From contig JABYQQ010000007.1 of the NCBI GenBank assembly GCA_022605405.1, positions 2,170,001-2,234,000 on the forward strand: DNA of 64,000 nucleotides, given 5' to 3'. The notes below the pieces were generated by a model. The model saw only the letters and a list, made by a program, of their open reading frames with translations. It did not search any database and was not told the origin of the DNA. Origin of the DNA: Earliella scabrosa. Taxonomy: Eukaryota; Basidiomycota; Agaricomycetes; Polyporales; Polyporaceae. Positions 40,775-52,920 of this stretch are shown piece after piece. The translations under genes and the position numbers were made by a program. Within the stretch, counting starts at the first letter, position 1. Every line of letters starts with the position of its first letter.

Positions 40775-43754
40775 ATGCCGAAGGTCTCCTCTACACCCTC
40801 AGCAGCAGCTCGCTCCTCCGGAACAAGTTACCAGAATGCTCAGGCACTCCGTCGGAATCAGGTATGTACCATCCCCGAACCCCGGACCTTCGTGCTGCCC
40901 ACCGAATTTGTCAATTCATATGCATCCAGGCATGCCACCAGTGTAGAAGACGCAAACTCGTGAGTCTTATATAGCCCCCTCTCTGCGCATGCGTTCCTTC
41001 CTTGATGGTCTTCCTTGACGGTTTGCACCGCTGAAGAAATGGTATGTCCTCGGATGCCCGATGCCCGATGCCCGACCCTCGCTGACCGCTCAGCGCCTAA
41101 TGCAAACGCAGTGATGCGAAACGACCTTGCTCGACTTGTGTCCGCTCGCATGCGTATGCAATCTCACATTCTCCACCGGGTACTGTACATCCCCCACACC
41201 CCGAGTGCACATTTGACGAATGTGAGTGCAATAATCTACTGTCCCATACGCCAACTCAACACGGCTGTTACCAGCTCCCGAGCTCAATGGTACCGGTGAT
41301 TCCCAAGATTTGCCAGCAAAGAATAGGTTCGAGCAACTAGAAAATCGGATATGTGGGTTCGCTAGCACACAGCATTGCACGGTTGCTGATGTGCACTCGA
41401 ATCGTAGCTGAACTGGAGAGTCTCCTTCGAGAGAAGGACGGTTCCTTGTCCCGATCCACACCCACAAGTTCTGCTACCGGGTCGTCGGCAGGCGATTATA
41501 ATTCCTCTCTATTTTTGGGTTTCAACGACAACAACATTACTCCTGATGGAGCATTCCACACGGACATCACCCTCGATATGGCACAGTTCTCGTCTGGCAA
41601 CACACTGGATGATCTTGCCGGCATCGCTGCAATCATTGGTGAATCGACTCACTTATATGCTTCAAACGACCCGATGCATAACTCCTTCGATGGCATGGAG
41701 GTAGTGAGTCCTGGATGGCCGCGGAATTTGCCTAACCTGAAGTTGCTTCGCCACTTGTAAGTTGATGCTCCTAGACATTCGTCACATTCATGCTCATATG
41801 CGTCGAAATGCAGGGTCGAAGCGTACTTCACCTTCACTCCTTTGGCTAGGCGTATGTTCCATGCGCCAACATTCTTAGCCACTTTGTCACTCCCACCGAC
41901 CCATCCAAAGTTCCCTCTCCCAGCTGTCTTGCATGCCATGTGCGCGATGGGCAGTATGTACACAGCATCGATCGCCCCGAACGCTTCCGGTACGAGTTAC
42001 TCCTTACATCTTTTGTGGGCAGACCAATTGATTACAACACAGGAGATACGTCCCTCATAGACAGCTTAGATCACACTTTTGCAGAGAAGCAGATACGAGC
42101 TGCTAAGATCTCACTGGAAGTGGCTTTGCGAACAACGACGAATCTGTTCGAGTCTCTGCAAGGCAGGTTGCCACTATCACGAGTGTAGCGACCATCATTG
42201 ACTCCTGCCGATTCCAGCCCACGCAACTATCGCTCTATGGTATTGGTACAACGCGAGGTGGTCAGAAGTAAATATGCGTCTCTGTGGGTGTACATCAAAC
42301 TCAACCATTGTCAGGCATGCGTTGCGTTCTCGGTCTCGTTGAGATACGCCGTCCCATGCGGACTCAACCTCTGTGCGCCTTTCCAGAGTATCCAGACCTC
42401 CAACATGTCTCGATCATCTATCATCCCGCCGGCTGCGAATCTTATCGAGGACGAAATGCGGCGTAACACGTTCTGGATCGGTCAGTTGACCACCCTGCTG
42501 CTTGATCCCTCACTGAGTTCCATACAGCATACTTGACGGAGCGGCAATTCAGCGCCATCAATAATTTCGCAACTTTCCTCGACGATGCCGATGTTTGCCA
42601 GATGTTCCCTGTACGTGCTGATCAATATGAGCAAGGAGTGAGTGTTTGTCTTGCGGCGCACGCCGGGTCGTTTAAGTTTGTCCCAGATTCCCGTCTCTCC
42701 TCCAGAACGACAATGGTCCCACGACCGCGGCGTCATCGCGACGCACCTCGAAGATCAGGTCGATTCGTTCACGTTGCAGATCAAAGCCGCGATGCTGCTC
42801 TCTCGAGTCAAATTCTTCAACAGCAGGTACAAGATGAAGCGCCATCTCGGAGACCCAGCCATGCAACCAGATCCGGCGGGCCTCCCTGGCATCCCTCTCA
42901 ACGATCTCATACCGACTGCACCGGCGTTCGTCGAGCTTGATGAGTTGATTGTGAAATTCTTGAACTCGTTCCCGTCCCATCTGAAGGATCCTATGGCGAA
43001 CGGACAAGTTGATGTTGCGCTGCTCACGGCCATCTCCAATGCACACTTGTAAGCACATTCTATCATGCCAGCCTGTGCCAGCCTCACCATGATTGATGTG
43101 CAGTGCTGTGATCGTCCTTCACGAAGGCCATGCCAACATCGGAGTTGTTGCCTGTGTATCCTCATGCAAGATTCTGAGAGCGTCTCGCGCCATCCTGAAC
43201 CTCCTCTACGAGGCATATTCGACGAGCCGGAACCTATCCACGCTGGGTGTATTCCCAATGGTTTGTTGCCCTCTATCAGGCCTTGACACGATGCTCACAT
43301 CTGAAACAGGTCTGCTGGTTCGCGGCCTGCAGAGTTCTCATTCGATTCCTCCGCTCTGCGATCGATAACAAGAGCGAAGAGCACATCAACCAATTGCGGA
43401 CCGAAGTCGACTTCATCCGGTACGTCACAAGCTTGATCTCCCCGCTGTTCCTCGTTCTCACTATGCTACAGATCTGTCATTAGCGAGATCGGTGAAAACC
43501 TGCCATATGCCTGTACGTTGGTTTCGTTGGTCATTCAGAAGGTCAGAGTTTGAACTGACATGCCCAATCCTACAGACCACTACGGGCGGATGCTGACAGA
43601 GTATCTGAGTCATACGTGTGGGAAGGAATACGCACAGCCAGTCAGTATCTCAGACTTGCTGCTTGACAAGAATTGGGGTGGTTCAGGCACAGAGCCTGAG
43701 GGCTTTGGGACCCAGGGTCTTCATTGTCTCGACGCGAGTCCGACCGAGCCTTGA
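40775..43754 (+). CDS. Zn2Cys6 fungal-specific transcription factor
   Basis: A DNA-binding regulator with an N-terminal binuclear zinc cluster. Exon 1 is 40775-40861 (MPKVSSTPSAAARS...), exon 2 is 40930-40959 (ACHQCRRRKL), exon 3 is only AAATG (41037-41041), and exon 4 starts at 41112 (DAKRPCSTCVRSHAY...). Together they give C-x2-C-x6-C-x5-C-x2-C with the sixth Cys in PECTFDE. A coiled-coil linker follows (FEQLENRISELESLLREK). The middle homology region (fungal_trans) begins around LVEAYFTFTPLARRMFHAPT. Later exons give EDEMRRNTFWI, LLSRVKFFNSRYKMK and CKILRASRAILNL. A stop follows GLHCLDASPTEP at 43754. The target genes are unknown; the divergent GGT-like gene is a candidate. Confidence 0.85.
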
Positions 43755-44026
43755 CCATTCCATGCGATGTACAGTTATTCAATTAGGTAGTATAGTACGT
43801 GTCTCCTCGATATCAGGACTTTTAGTATGTACAGGTCAGCAACGGGCGTGTGACAGTGAGCTTCGTCCACGGAACGGACGACATCTATCGGCGCCGCCGG
43901 GCCGCTCGTGTGCTGACGTTGTGGCACCAGAATGCAGGTCTCGCAGCTTGCCACCATACGTCCACGACCTTTTCGAACGCTGCTCGCATATCTCTCGCGC
44001 CGTCGTTCAAGTTCGGTGAGGTAGTA

Positions 44027-44972
44027 ATGGGTGGGAACCAGTCCGTCCCGAAGGTTACGAAGCAGGACCGCGCCATCCTAGAGTAAGTCCACCCCGAGTG
44101 CCCCGCAACGCGTCCTAGGATGTAATCGTTCACAGCCTGAAACTGCAGCGCGACAAGGTCCGGCAGTACCAGAAGAAGGTGCGTGTGCTCCCTGTCTATG
44201 GTGCATTCAGAGTCAAGAGAGGGCTGATGGTCGGGGCAAGATCCAAGTAGTCCTGGACCGCGAGCACGAGATCGCAAAGCAGCAGCTCGCAGCGGGCAAC
44301 AAAGATCGTGCGCTCATTGCCTTACGGAAACGGAAGTATCAAGAGGGTCTACTCGTGAAGACAGATGCACAACTGGAGAACTTGGAGAAATTGGTGCGTG
44401 TGCTTGGCCTTAGTAGTGTTGTACTTCGCATCCTCAGCCCGTCCCCTACCGCAGGTCTCCACAATCGAGTTCTCTCTGGTCGAAGTGTCCGTATTACATG
44501 GCCTTCAGCAAGGCAACGAAGTCCTGAAGGAAATCCACAAGGAGCTGAATGTGGAGAACGTCGAACGTATACTGGAGGAGACGCAGGAGGCTAGGGAGTA
44601 CCAACGGGTACGTGTGTCGTCAAGCACTCGTTGCCACGCTCAAGTGCGTCCCCAAGGAAATCGACGAGATGCTCGCCAACTCGCTCACTCTGGCAGACGA
44701 GGAGGCCGTCCAGGCGGAACTGCGGGAGCTACAACTGCAGACGGTATGCCCTGTTCCACAATCTTTCCCTTGTCTACTCAATGTTCGTCTGGCAGCTTCG
44801 GGTGGAAGAGCAGGAGCGGCCCATCGAACTGCCCTCTCCGCCTACGAAGAGGCCAACGGTGGAGGGTGAGTCACCTGGCACAATCGTTGACCTCCCACTG
44901 ACTGTGATATTCTCGGCAGTGGAACCCGAACCCGAACCTCAAGAACGCGAACGAGTTCCTGTTGCAGCATGA
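44027..44972 (+). CDS. VPS20: Vps20/CHMP6, ESCRT-III subunit
   Basis: Vps20 nucleates ESCRT-III on endosomes and links it to ESCRT-II. ATG 44027 gives MGGNQSVPKVTKQDRAIL, with the N-terminal Gly for myristoylation typical of Vps20. The Snf7-fold helices follow over several exons: LKLQRDKVRQYQKK; IQVVLDREHEIAKQQLAAGN; RKRKYQEGLL; AQLENLEKL; VSTIEFSLVEVSVLHGLQQG; NEVLKEIHKELNVENVERIL; EIDEMLANSLTLADEEAVQ. A Pro/Glu-rich tail ends in VPVAA at TGA 44970-44972. The length, just over 200 residues, fits. Only 58 bp separate it from the convergent cyclophilin gene. Confidence 0.9.
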
Positions 44973-45030
44973 TCCATCTATCGTATACCATAGCATGTCG
45001 TGTACAATACTAATACAGTAGAAATCGCTT

Positions 45031-47040
45031 CTACCAACCCTCGAAATCCCCGAAGCCGATACGCCGCTTCTTCTTACCCTCCTCTGGAGGCGCTGCAGTG
45101 GGTGTGGTGGCCAGTGATTCTATGGGTCGCTTCGAGTTGAGATTGAGGTATTTGCCAATGCCACCTCCCGCAGTACCAGCTCCAGACTTTTCTGAACCAA
45201 CTTTGACACCGAACCAGTTGACGTCGTCCTTTGCTTTCTCCTCCGCCTCTTTTGTCCGCGAGACCTGTAGTTCCGCCTTTCGAGCGCGTTTCCTCTCTTC
45301 TCGCTGTTTGTACTCTTCGAACGGATCTTGGTAGCTAGAGCGGACGTGAGTAATCACCCTTCCGTTCCAGAGGGGGAGGTAACGCACATGACAACCTCCG
45401 TGATTCGGACCTGTTTTGCAGGCCGCTCCGTGCCAGGCTTCACGGGGAGGGTCTCGAGTGCATCGAGAACGTCTTCTCCGCCAACGAGCTTGCCAAATAC
45501 GGTGTGTTTCTTGTCAAGATGAGGTGCTGGACGGAAGGTGATGTAGAATTGGGAGCCGTTCGTGCTCGGACCCTTGTTTGCCATTGCAATTATACCTCGG
45601 CTGTCATGCTTGGCAGCGTTGCGCAAATCAAACTCATCGCGGAAGGGCGTTCCCCAACATGATTGCCCTCCTGAGCCCGTCCCAGTTGGGTCACCGGTTT
45701 GAATCTAGCCGGGGTTAGTCCACGATAGACAATAATGGTCTGATCGAGCATACCATGAACCCTGGAACCAAACGGTGGAAGAGGCAGTCATTGTATTTCC
45801 CGGCCTTCGCTAGCTGCAGGAAGTTGTAGCACGTTTTCGGAGCCTGAACAGCTGTTAAATACGAGTTTGTTGGTAGGATGGCGGGACAAACCTTCTCACA
45901 GAACAACTCAATGTTGAGTGCACCACCACCTAGACTGGTGATAACGCGAACATATGCACGGCGTTTGCCAACGTCCTTCTCCTTGCCCTTCCCTTTTGGT
46001 GGATTTACGAAGTCATCGAACATAAGTTCTTCCTGGCGAGGGCATACATATTGTCAACAAGTGTGCTCAGCAAGCACTTCGTGAGCACTCACCTCATCCC
46101 AGAGAAGCTGCGAGTTCTGTGTCTGAGGGTCAACCGATGTTGAAGTGAGCGACGCTCCAGGAAGACCGGTTGAGTATGGAGAGGCATTCCCTATTGCAGT
46201 GTGAGCGGGACGCTGCCACGTTAGATGATTTTGACATACATGGCACCGATGTCTTTGCCTTCGTGACCGCTGCGGCTGGAGCTGCCTTTGGCACTACGGC
46301 GGTCGCTTTGTTGCTTTTCTCCGTCGTCTCAGCTTGCGTCGCTTTGACAGGAGCGGACGCGGGCGGCAGTCCGTGCGGGTTTTGCAGAGTAATAACGTCC
46401 TCCCTGGCGAGCAACAAATGAGCATGCATTATATTCAGCCACAACAATCAGGGCGTACTTCTTGAACTTCACGTCCGCAACCAGATCGCGTCCACCCTTG
46501 ATACTCTCCGCGAGAAAGACATTGCCTGTTGTGGCTATTGCGACTATATGAGAATGCTCACTGAACGGCTTGAACGAGATGGGATCGTGAATCTCTCCAG
46601 AGGGCTTGCGAGAGTAGTGCAGCGTAATGAGGTCAGATGGTTGGAGAGGCTCTTGCGTGACTGGATTGATGTTGTTATGTTGTCTATAATGAGGGCATAA
46701 GATTGTGCAGCAGGTAGGCAGAGTCAGCAATACGCACTTGAGCCAGGGTATGATACTGACTAGGTCGAAGACATTGCCAGTGCCATCGGCATTCCGAGCA
46801 CAGACTGGATGGGTGAATGGTTGGAATGTCAGGGCGCAGCAGTCAAAGGGGGTTCGTGCTCCAGGATGTGGTGCTTGTTCCTTCCTAGCAATGACGTGCG
46901 TTCAGCGTTGTTGAGATAGATGTCTAGGACGAAGACTGAACTCACGCCTTGAACCCAGCCGAGGACGCAGTATGCTGTCCGAACATGCCAGAGTGCTCGG
47001 CATGCGTGACATAGAGCTTGTTCGAGTTTCCGTGGCCCAT
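45031..47040 (-). CDS. PPIL2: PPIL2/Cyp60-type U-box cyclophilin
   Basis: A nuclear peptidyl-prolyl isomerase with an N-terminal U-box. From ATG 47040: [20 protein letters not shown]. The U-box follows ([45 protein letters not shown]), then [20 protein letters not shown] and [13 protein letters not shown]. After an Ala/Lys-rich linker comes the cyclophilin domain ([74 protein letters not shown]). The tail is [20 protein letters not shown] and ends GFGDFEGW, close to the human PPIL2 end. The domain order is diagnostic. Introns are short and GT-AG. Stop at 45033-45031. Confidence 0.92.
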
Positions 47041-47360
47041 ATTGTTAGCCTTGAGACCAGTAAGAGCAAGCTGAGCAGCGATACGAAGGACTGGAACGTC
47101 GAGAGGTTCGTGAAAAGTACTTCGTCGAGACTGGAGCGTGAGGCCAAACTCGGACTGACGCTGTATGCCACCCTGTCACGTGGACCTCAAGATTCTGGCA
47201 AGCGCTCATGCTCTCAGCACCTCCGACATCGAGTTGCGTTCGTCCGTCCGTCCATCCGCATACGTTGCTGCAGTCTTCGACTGTTACGCATTGTCCGGTA
47301 CGTGGCGCTTCCGTTCAAGATACATCCAAGTCTGACGTTAGCTAGGACCGCAACGCTCTC
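47041..47360. promoter_or_regulatory. bidirectional promoter PPIL2 / PPR gene
   Basis: 320 bp separate two divergent start codons. No TATA box was identified. Confidence 0.45.
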
Positions 47361-49601
47361 ATGCTCCTACGGACAGCTCGCCATGGGATTCCACCAGCCA
47401 TTACTCTCGATTTCCTAGTCCCAGTTACACTCCTTCATCGGCGCATCCCTCATGGACCCCCTATTACCAACAAGCAAGAAACCTCTACCAGCTGCCCTGC
47501 AACGAGACACCAGCATGCCTCGTTCGCAACCCAAGCCATGACACAACCCTCGTCCTCGTCATCGGCACTAACACCCGCCACGGTCCTGGCGCAGTTGGAA
47601 ACTGTGCATCCCTCCATCAAGTCGCAAACCCCTGCCAATCTTACGAATGCTCAGGTTGAAGCGTTCAACAAGATCCTCCCAGAACTCCGTCAGGCGTTCC
47701 ACGTGCACGACATGGCGCGGGCAACGGAGTTATGGTCCTTTCTGAAGGAGGGGAAGTTGCTCGCCTTCTTCGGACCTTTGCAATACGACATCTGCTCAAG
47801 ACTCGTCATGACATACTGCAAGCATGTCGCTCGTGGGGCACCCTTTACTCAGGAAGTGCGGGACACTTTGGAGGAGATGGCGCTGGTCATGGCTGCCGAG
47901 GGCGCGACGGATGGGCTCAGGTACCTCATGCTACTCTTCGTGAAGTCCATGCAACCACGGGAGTCACTGGCCTTGTATGATCTATATCTCCAAATCCTAC
48001 GAGATCGAGGACTACTCCGTCAGCTCGAGTCGGAAGAAGATGAGTCCACCCCATCCTTCAGTCCAATACGAGACGAGGTCCTGTTCGCAGCCGTGGTCGC
48101 GTACGCGCAGCTGGACGCGTTCGCGGAGGCGCTGCCTGCGTATCTCGCGGCCAAGACCCGGATCGCACCTACCACTATTCAAGAATCCCTCCAGTTCGTT
48201 CCGCGCGACCTTCATCAGAAGGTCAAGGATTATGCCAATCGCCTCGACACCGCTTCACTTATCTCCCGACCCGAATCGTTGACCAAACATCTCACGAATC
48301 TGACCAAGGACGCAGCGCACCACTCCTTAGAGAGATTGTACACCACTACGATCTCAGGTGTGCGCGGCCAGAACCCATGGCTGGCCGTGAAGCCTTCGGA
48401 CCTCGGCGGAACGCGAACAGTACTGCTTCCCGGCTTCTTCTGGACTATGTTCCTGAGAAGTTTCCTCCAGTGCCGACTGACAGACTTGTCAGAGCGGCTA
48501 TGGGATGACATGCTCAGTCTGGGCGTGGTTCCCCAGCTCGCTACTTGGAATGCGTTGCTCGACGGATACGCGAGGAATCGCGCCGTAGACCCATTGCTTG
48601 CCACTTGGAACCTCATGGTGTCCGAGGGTATCCGCCCTGACGCTCTGTCCCATCGAGCTCTCATCCACGGTCTCTACTACAGCGGCATGTACGATGAAGG
48701 CCAGAAGCGTTTTGATACATTCAAGCAGGCATTCGTCAAGCCCGGAGCTCCCACAGCCGATTCAGCGGTTCTGTCTGTGTACAATACCGTTATCTACGAC
48801 CTGCTGTTCGCCGCCCGTTATGAACCCGCCCTAACCCTTATGGAGGACATGGAAGCCAACGGGCCCAAGCCTGACATCATCACCTACAACACCTTCCTTC
48901 GATACCATGCGCGGAGAGGAGACCTGAAGGCCATGTCACAGGTCCTACAGAAGCTTCAACCGCGCGGGATCATGCCCGACGTCTACACCTACTCTACCCT
49001 CCTTTCTGCCATGCTCAAAGTTCGTCCGGACGCGGACCGGATGATGATTGCCTTCATGAAGAGAAACGGCGTCTCTCCGGACACAACCTCCCTCACCGCG
49101 ATCATAGACAACCAGCTCCGAGAGAACACGCCCGAGAGCTTCGACGTTGCCATGAACCTGCTGTCGAAGATGGAGCGGAACGAGTACGAAGACGCCGAAC
49201 CGAACGCGGTCACCTATACAGCGGTGCTCACGGCTCTACATCGCGGGAAGTGGCCGAGTCGTACCATGGTGGAGGAGCAGAGCAGACGATTGTGGGAGAG
49301 GATGCGGCAGCGCGGAATCACACCCAGTCGGGCCACGTACAATGCTATGATCAAGTCTTCGCTCCAGAACCCGGAGCTGGTCGGACTAGAGAACGCTATG
49401 GCATATTACAGGGATATGCTGAAGGCACGGGTACACATCGGGAATGATACGTGGTACATCCTCCTTCGCGGGTTGATGGATAAGGAGGAGTGGGAGATGG
49501 CGGACGAGGTGGCCAAGGACATGACCAAGCTCACGTCGAACGCACTTCCGCGTTCGCTACGGACATTGGCAACGACCATTAGTCGACATTTGGATACTTA
49601 G
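47361..49601 (+). CDS. mitochondrial pentatricopeptide-repeat (PPR) protein
   Basis: A single-exon gene of 746 codons. The N-terminus MLLRTARHGIPPAITLDFL followed by RHQHASFATQA is a plausible mitochondrial presequence. A Thr/Ser-rich linker and a helical N-terminal domain come next. From about residue 390 tandem PPR units follow, for instance ATWNALLDGYARNRAVDPL, VYNTVIYDLLFAARYEPAL, ITYNTFLRYHARRGDLKAM, YTYSTLLSAML, VTYTAVLTALHRGKW and ATYNAMIKSSLQ. PPR proteins bind organellar RNA sequence-specifically and act in its processing or translation. Its specific RNA is unknown. The absence of introns is unusual among its neighbours. Confidence 0.9.
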   Translation: MLLRTARHGIPPAITLDFLVPVTLLHRRIPHGPPITNKQETSTSCPATRHQHASFATQAMTQPSSSSSALTPATVLAQLETVHPSIKSQTPANLTNAQVEAFNKILPELRQAFHVHDMARATELWSFLKEGKLLAFFGPLQYDICSRLVMTYCKHVARGAPFTQEVRDTLEEMALVMAAEGATDGLRYLMLLFVKSMQPRESLALYDLYLQILRDRGLLRQLESEEDESTPSFSPIRDEVLFAAVVAYAQLDAFAEALPAYLAAKTRIAPTTIQESLQFVPRDLHQKVKDYANRLDTASLISRPESLTKHLTNLTKDAAHHSLERLYTTTISGVRGQNPWLAVKPSDLGGTRTVLLPGFFWTMFLRSFLQCRLTDLSERLWDDMLSLGVVPQLATWNALLDGYARNRAVDPLLATWNLMVSEGIRPDALSHRALIHGLYYSGMYDEGQKRFDTFKQAFVKPGAPTADSAVLSVYNTVIYDLLFAARYEPALTLMEDMEANGPKPDIITYNTFLRYHARRGDLKAMSQVLQKLQPRGIMPDVYTYSTLLSAMLKVRPDADRMMIAFMKRNGVSPDTTSLTAIIDNQLRENTPESFDVAMNLLSKMERNEYEDAEPNAVTYTAVLTALHRGKWPSRTMVEEQSRRLWERMRQRGITPSRATYNAMIKSSLQNPELVGLENAMAYYRDMLKARVHIGNDTWYILLRGLMDKEEWEMADEVAKDMTKLTSNALPRSLRTLATTISRHLDT

Positions 49602-49698
49602 TCATAGTGGTGGATAGCGTACGTCTAATACCATTGTCTCTGTGCACGCTGCAGGACCAAAGCTCCATGGCCAGGAAGGCCGGATGTGTTGAGCCGGC

Positions 49699-50029
49699 TT
49701 AAAGGCGTTTCTCTCCGAGGAAGAAGGACTTTCCGAGGCCGAGTCTGACGTATCTGGCGTAGGCTTGTGATACGGGGATGGTCAGATGAGCAACGGGGAT
49801 ATTCGAGGGCGACGATGTGGACGATAGAAGAACGCTACATACCCCAATGACTCCATCTTCTGCCTAGCCATTTGCCGACCCAGGGCAGCAGTACTATGGA
49901 GAAGAGCTGCTGCAACTGCTCGAGGCTCTCTTGCCACTCCTGCTCGAGGAGACGGTCCTCTTCGTCCGAGTCGTACGAGCCATCGGATGTGACAGAGACG
50001 GTGTCGAGGGACTGGATAGAGTCCGGCAT
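49699..50029 (-). CDS. small mitochondrial outer-membrane protein, Mim2-like
   Basis: Two exons encode about 80 residues. MPDSIQSLDTVSVTSDGSYD is followed by an acidic EEDRLLEQEWQESLEQL and a single hydrophobic segment LFSIVLLPWVGKWLGRRWSHW. After an intron of about 83 bp (GTATGT...CACAAG) comes AYARYVRLGLGKSFFLGE-KRL, with TAA at 49701-49699. An acidic head, one membrane span containing LPWVGKWLGRR and a basic tail resemble Mim2, a subunit of the MIM insertase for alpha-helical outer-membrane proteins. The match is from memory of the pattern only. It converges with the PPR gene and diverges from the sugar transporter. Confidence 0.55.
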
Positions 50030-50327
50030 GAGGAGTCCAAGCAGAGAGAGGTCGTGGAAGGAGCGGAGGTCAGGCCGGATGGGGAGCGTCGGCGGTCAAT
50101 CGGCAGGAGGGTGTGACCTCACTCGGCAGCGCGAGTTGTGCAGAGAGCCACAGACACGCGATGGTCGCTCAAGCCACTGCCGGCCAGCAGCGGACGTTCC
50201 TCTCTCCCCGTCTCCCAGCGTCTTGCGCTCAACATCCCTCCCACCACCATCGCCCGCTCCCTCTCGCCTGTGACCGCCACGCACTCGTTCACGACCCGTT
50301 TCTTCTTCTATCCTCTGCAGATGCAGA

Positions 50328-52920
50328 ATGCCGCCAACACGAAAGCGCCTTGTGGGCCAGCCCCTACTCTACGCTATATCCGTCTTTGCTAGTCTGGGAG
50401 TCTTCCTGGTGAGTCTTCTTGACGGAACGCATGCTACCATGCACTCGCCACCCAGGACCATTGCTGAAACCCCCTCGCATTCAAGTTCGGATATGACCAA
50501 GGGTGAGTCTCCCACCGCGTGCCTGCCTGTCTAGACCACGTTCTCTGACCCGTGCTCTCTGTTTCTAGCGTTATGTCCGGCGTGATTGTCGGCCCACACT
50601 TCCGGAAGTATTTCAATGACCCGACCGCGCTCCAGGTCGGGACTATGGTAGCTGTCCTCGAAATTGGTGCTTTCAGTAAGTCGATGAGAAAATATGCCAC
50701 ACGCTCTGGCTTCTCACCAGTCGCTTCTTATCATGTGTATGTAGTCACCTCCATTGCTGCCGGACGAGTCGGCGACATCATAGGTAGACGCGGCACCCTC
50801 TTCACCGGGGCGGTGGTCTTCGCCATCGGCGGTGCCATTCAGACCTTCACGCCAGGTTTCTGGACAATGGTTCTGGGTCGTATCATCTCAGGCCTGGGTG
50901 TTGGTCTGCTTTCGTGAGTAGCTCACTTACTGTGCCTCGAGTTGCTCGCCTCAGCCGTACGGTACCGCAGGACTATTGTCCCCATCTACCAGAGCGAGAT
51001 CTCACCGCCGGACCATGTACGTCTTGACGTAGCGACGAGACCGTGCCAAGTGTTGATACCTTTCCGCAGCGCGGCGCTCTCGCTTGCATGGAGTTCACCG
51101 GCAACATATTCGGCTACGCATCTTCCGTGGTACGTGGTATGCCGACCTTGTTATATGCGCTCGTCCTCACTACTGGTCTGCACAGTGGATTGATTACTTC
51201 TGTTCATTCATTGACTCCGACTATGCATGGCGAATTCCGCTCTTCGTGCAGTGCGTCATCGGTGCTTTCCTGGCTGCCGGGTCGCTTGTGATGCCTGAGA
51301 GTCCAAGGCACGTTCGTTTCGCCATGATCATCCGCCGGAAGTGCTAACTGTAATGCCTCTCAGGTGGCTCATCGATGTCGACCGTGACGAAGAAGGCATG
51401 CAAGTCATCGCCGACCTTCATGGTGGGGATCCGGACGACATTGTCGCCAAAGCGGAATTCCAAGAGATCAAGGACAGAGTGACCTTTGAGGTACGTCTTT
51501 CCCATCTCGCATAGACATCTCCGTGCTCATCAACCAACAGCGCGAGTCTGGCGAGGGGCGTACATATGCTAACATGTGGAAGCGATACAAGCGGCGCGTT
51601 CTGCTTGCTATGTCTTCTCAAGCCTTTGCTCAGTTGGTACGTGGGATCTCTGCTCATTGATGCTGTAGTCCAGACTGACACTGCGCCCTCTAGAACGGCA
51701 TTAATGGTAAGATCCTATCTCCTGTTGCTGGTTCGCTACTCATTTGTTTGGTTCATCCTGGAAGTCATATCGTACTACGCTCGTGAGTGTCCTTTCCCAT
51801 GTATCCGGACGATGGTTGGGTTGCTTACCTCGTACGTGCAGCTAGTGTATTCGAAGGTTCGCAAACCGTTTTCTTTCCCATTCTCCCTCTCATCGTTCCT
51901 GCAGAGGCCGGATGGGTTGGTCGTGACGCCATTCTGATGACGGGTATCAATGCAATCATTTACATTCTGAGCACGCTTCCTCCGTAGGTAACGTCCACCT
52001 CCGTCTGTGGCGCATCTGATCTCAGCACCATGTAGATGGTACCTCGTCGATCGGTGGGGTCGACGTTTCATCTTGTTGAGCGGGGCCATTGTGGTACGCA
52101 TACAACATGCCCCCTCCTTCATCATTGATCCTGACGTCATATGTTAGATGGCCCTGGCTCTGGGTCTGACCGGGTGGTGGATGTACATCGATGTAGACGA
52201 GACGCCTCGCGCTGTCGTCATCTGCGTCATCATCTACAATGCTGCGTTCGGTTACAGCTGGGGACCCATCCCATGGCTCTACCCGCCCGAGGTACGTTTT
52301 GGAAAACACTGAACATGATGACCAAGATATTGATGTTCTTTCCCAGATCATGCCCTTGACCGTCCGAGCCAAGGGCGTGTCTCTGTCGACTGCTACAAAC
52401 TGGGCGTTCAACTTCCTTGTTGGAGAAATGACACCCAAGCTGCAGGAACTGATCGAGTGGCGACTGTATCCCATGCACGGTTTCTTCTGCGTTTGCAGTT
52501 TCGTCCTCGGTCGGTTTTCATGCATCATCTCACTGGATCTGTTCTGACAAACGATTCGTTTACAGTATACTTCCGTATGCAGACTCCCCCTTCTTCCTTC
52601 AGGCTTGTCCTTACGCAGGTTTGCAGTGTATCCCGAGACCAAGGGTGTTCCTCTGGAAGAGATGGATGCTGTGTTCGGAGAAGGTATGTTGTGTTTCAGT
52701 GCACTTACGGAGGCCATGCTGACACACGCGTGTAGAGGAACTAGAAGAACGTTTGGAAGACGAAGAATCAGAACGGGCGTCCTTGGTGTCGAGACGATCC
52801 AGTCGCTCCCGTCACAGCCAGACCATACCAAGCTCGTCGGGACGGGGTTTGGTGAGTCGCATACTGGAGAGCCGCAATGGGCGCGGAAATTACCAGCCCA
52901 TCGGCAACAGCGACGAATAG
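50328..52920 (+). CDS. MFS sugar transporter
   Basis: A 12-TM sugar porter. Start ATG 50328 (MPPTRKRLVGQPLLYAISVF), then a tiny exon with FGYDQG and the TM1 partner MSGVIVGPHF. Signature motifs follow: GRVGDIIGRRGTLF (loop 2-3), GRIISGLGVGLLS, PIYQSEISPPDHRGALACMEF (the PxYxxEi motif of TM4-5), PESPRWLID, QLNGINVISYYAP (TM7), VDRWGRRFILLSGA (loop 8-9), GYSWGPIPWLYPPEIMPLTVRAKG (split here for clarity) and PETKGVPLEEMDAVFGE after TM12. About twelve introns. The cytosolic tail is Ser/Arg-rich (SLVSRRSSRSRHSQT) and ends at TAG 52918-52920. Substrate not determinable; hexose or polyol is typical. Confidence 0.87.
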
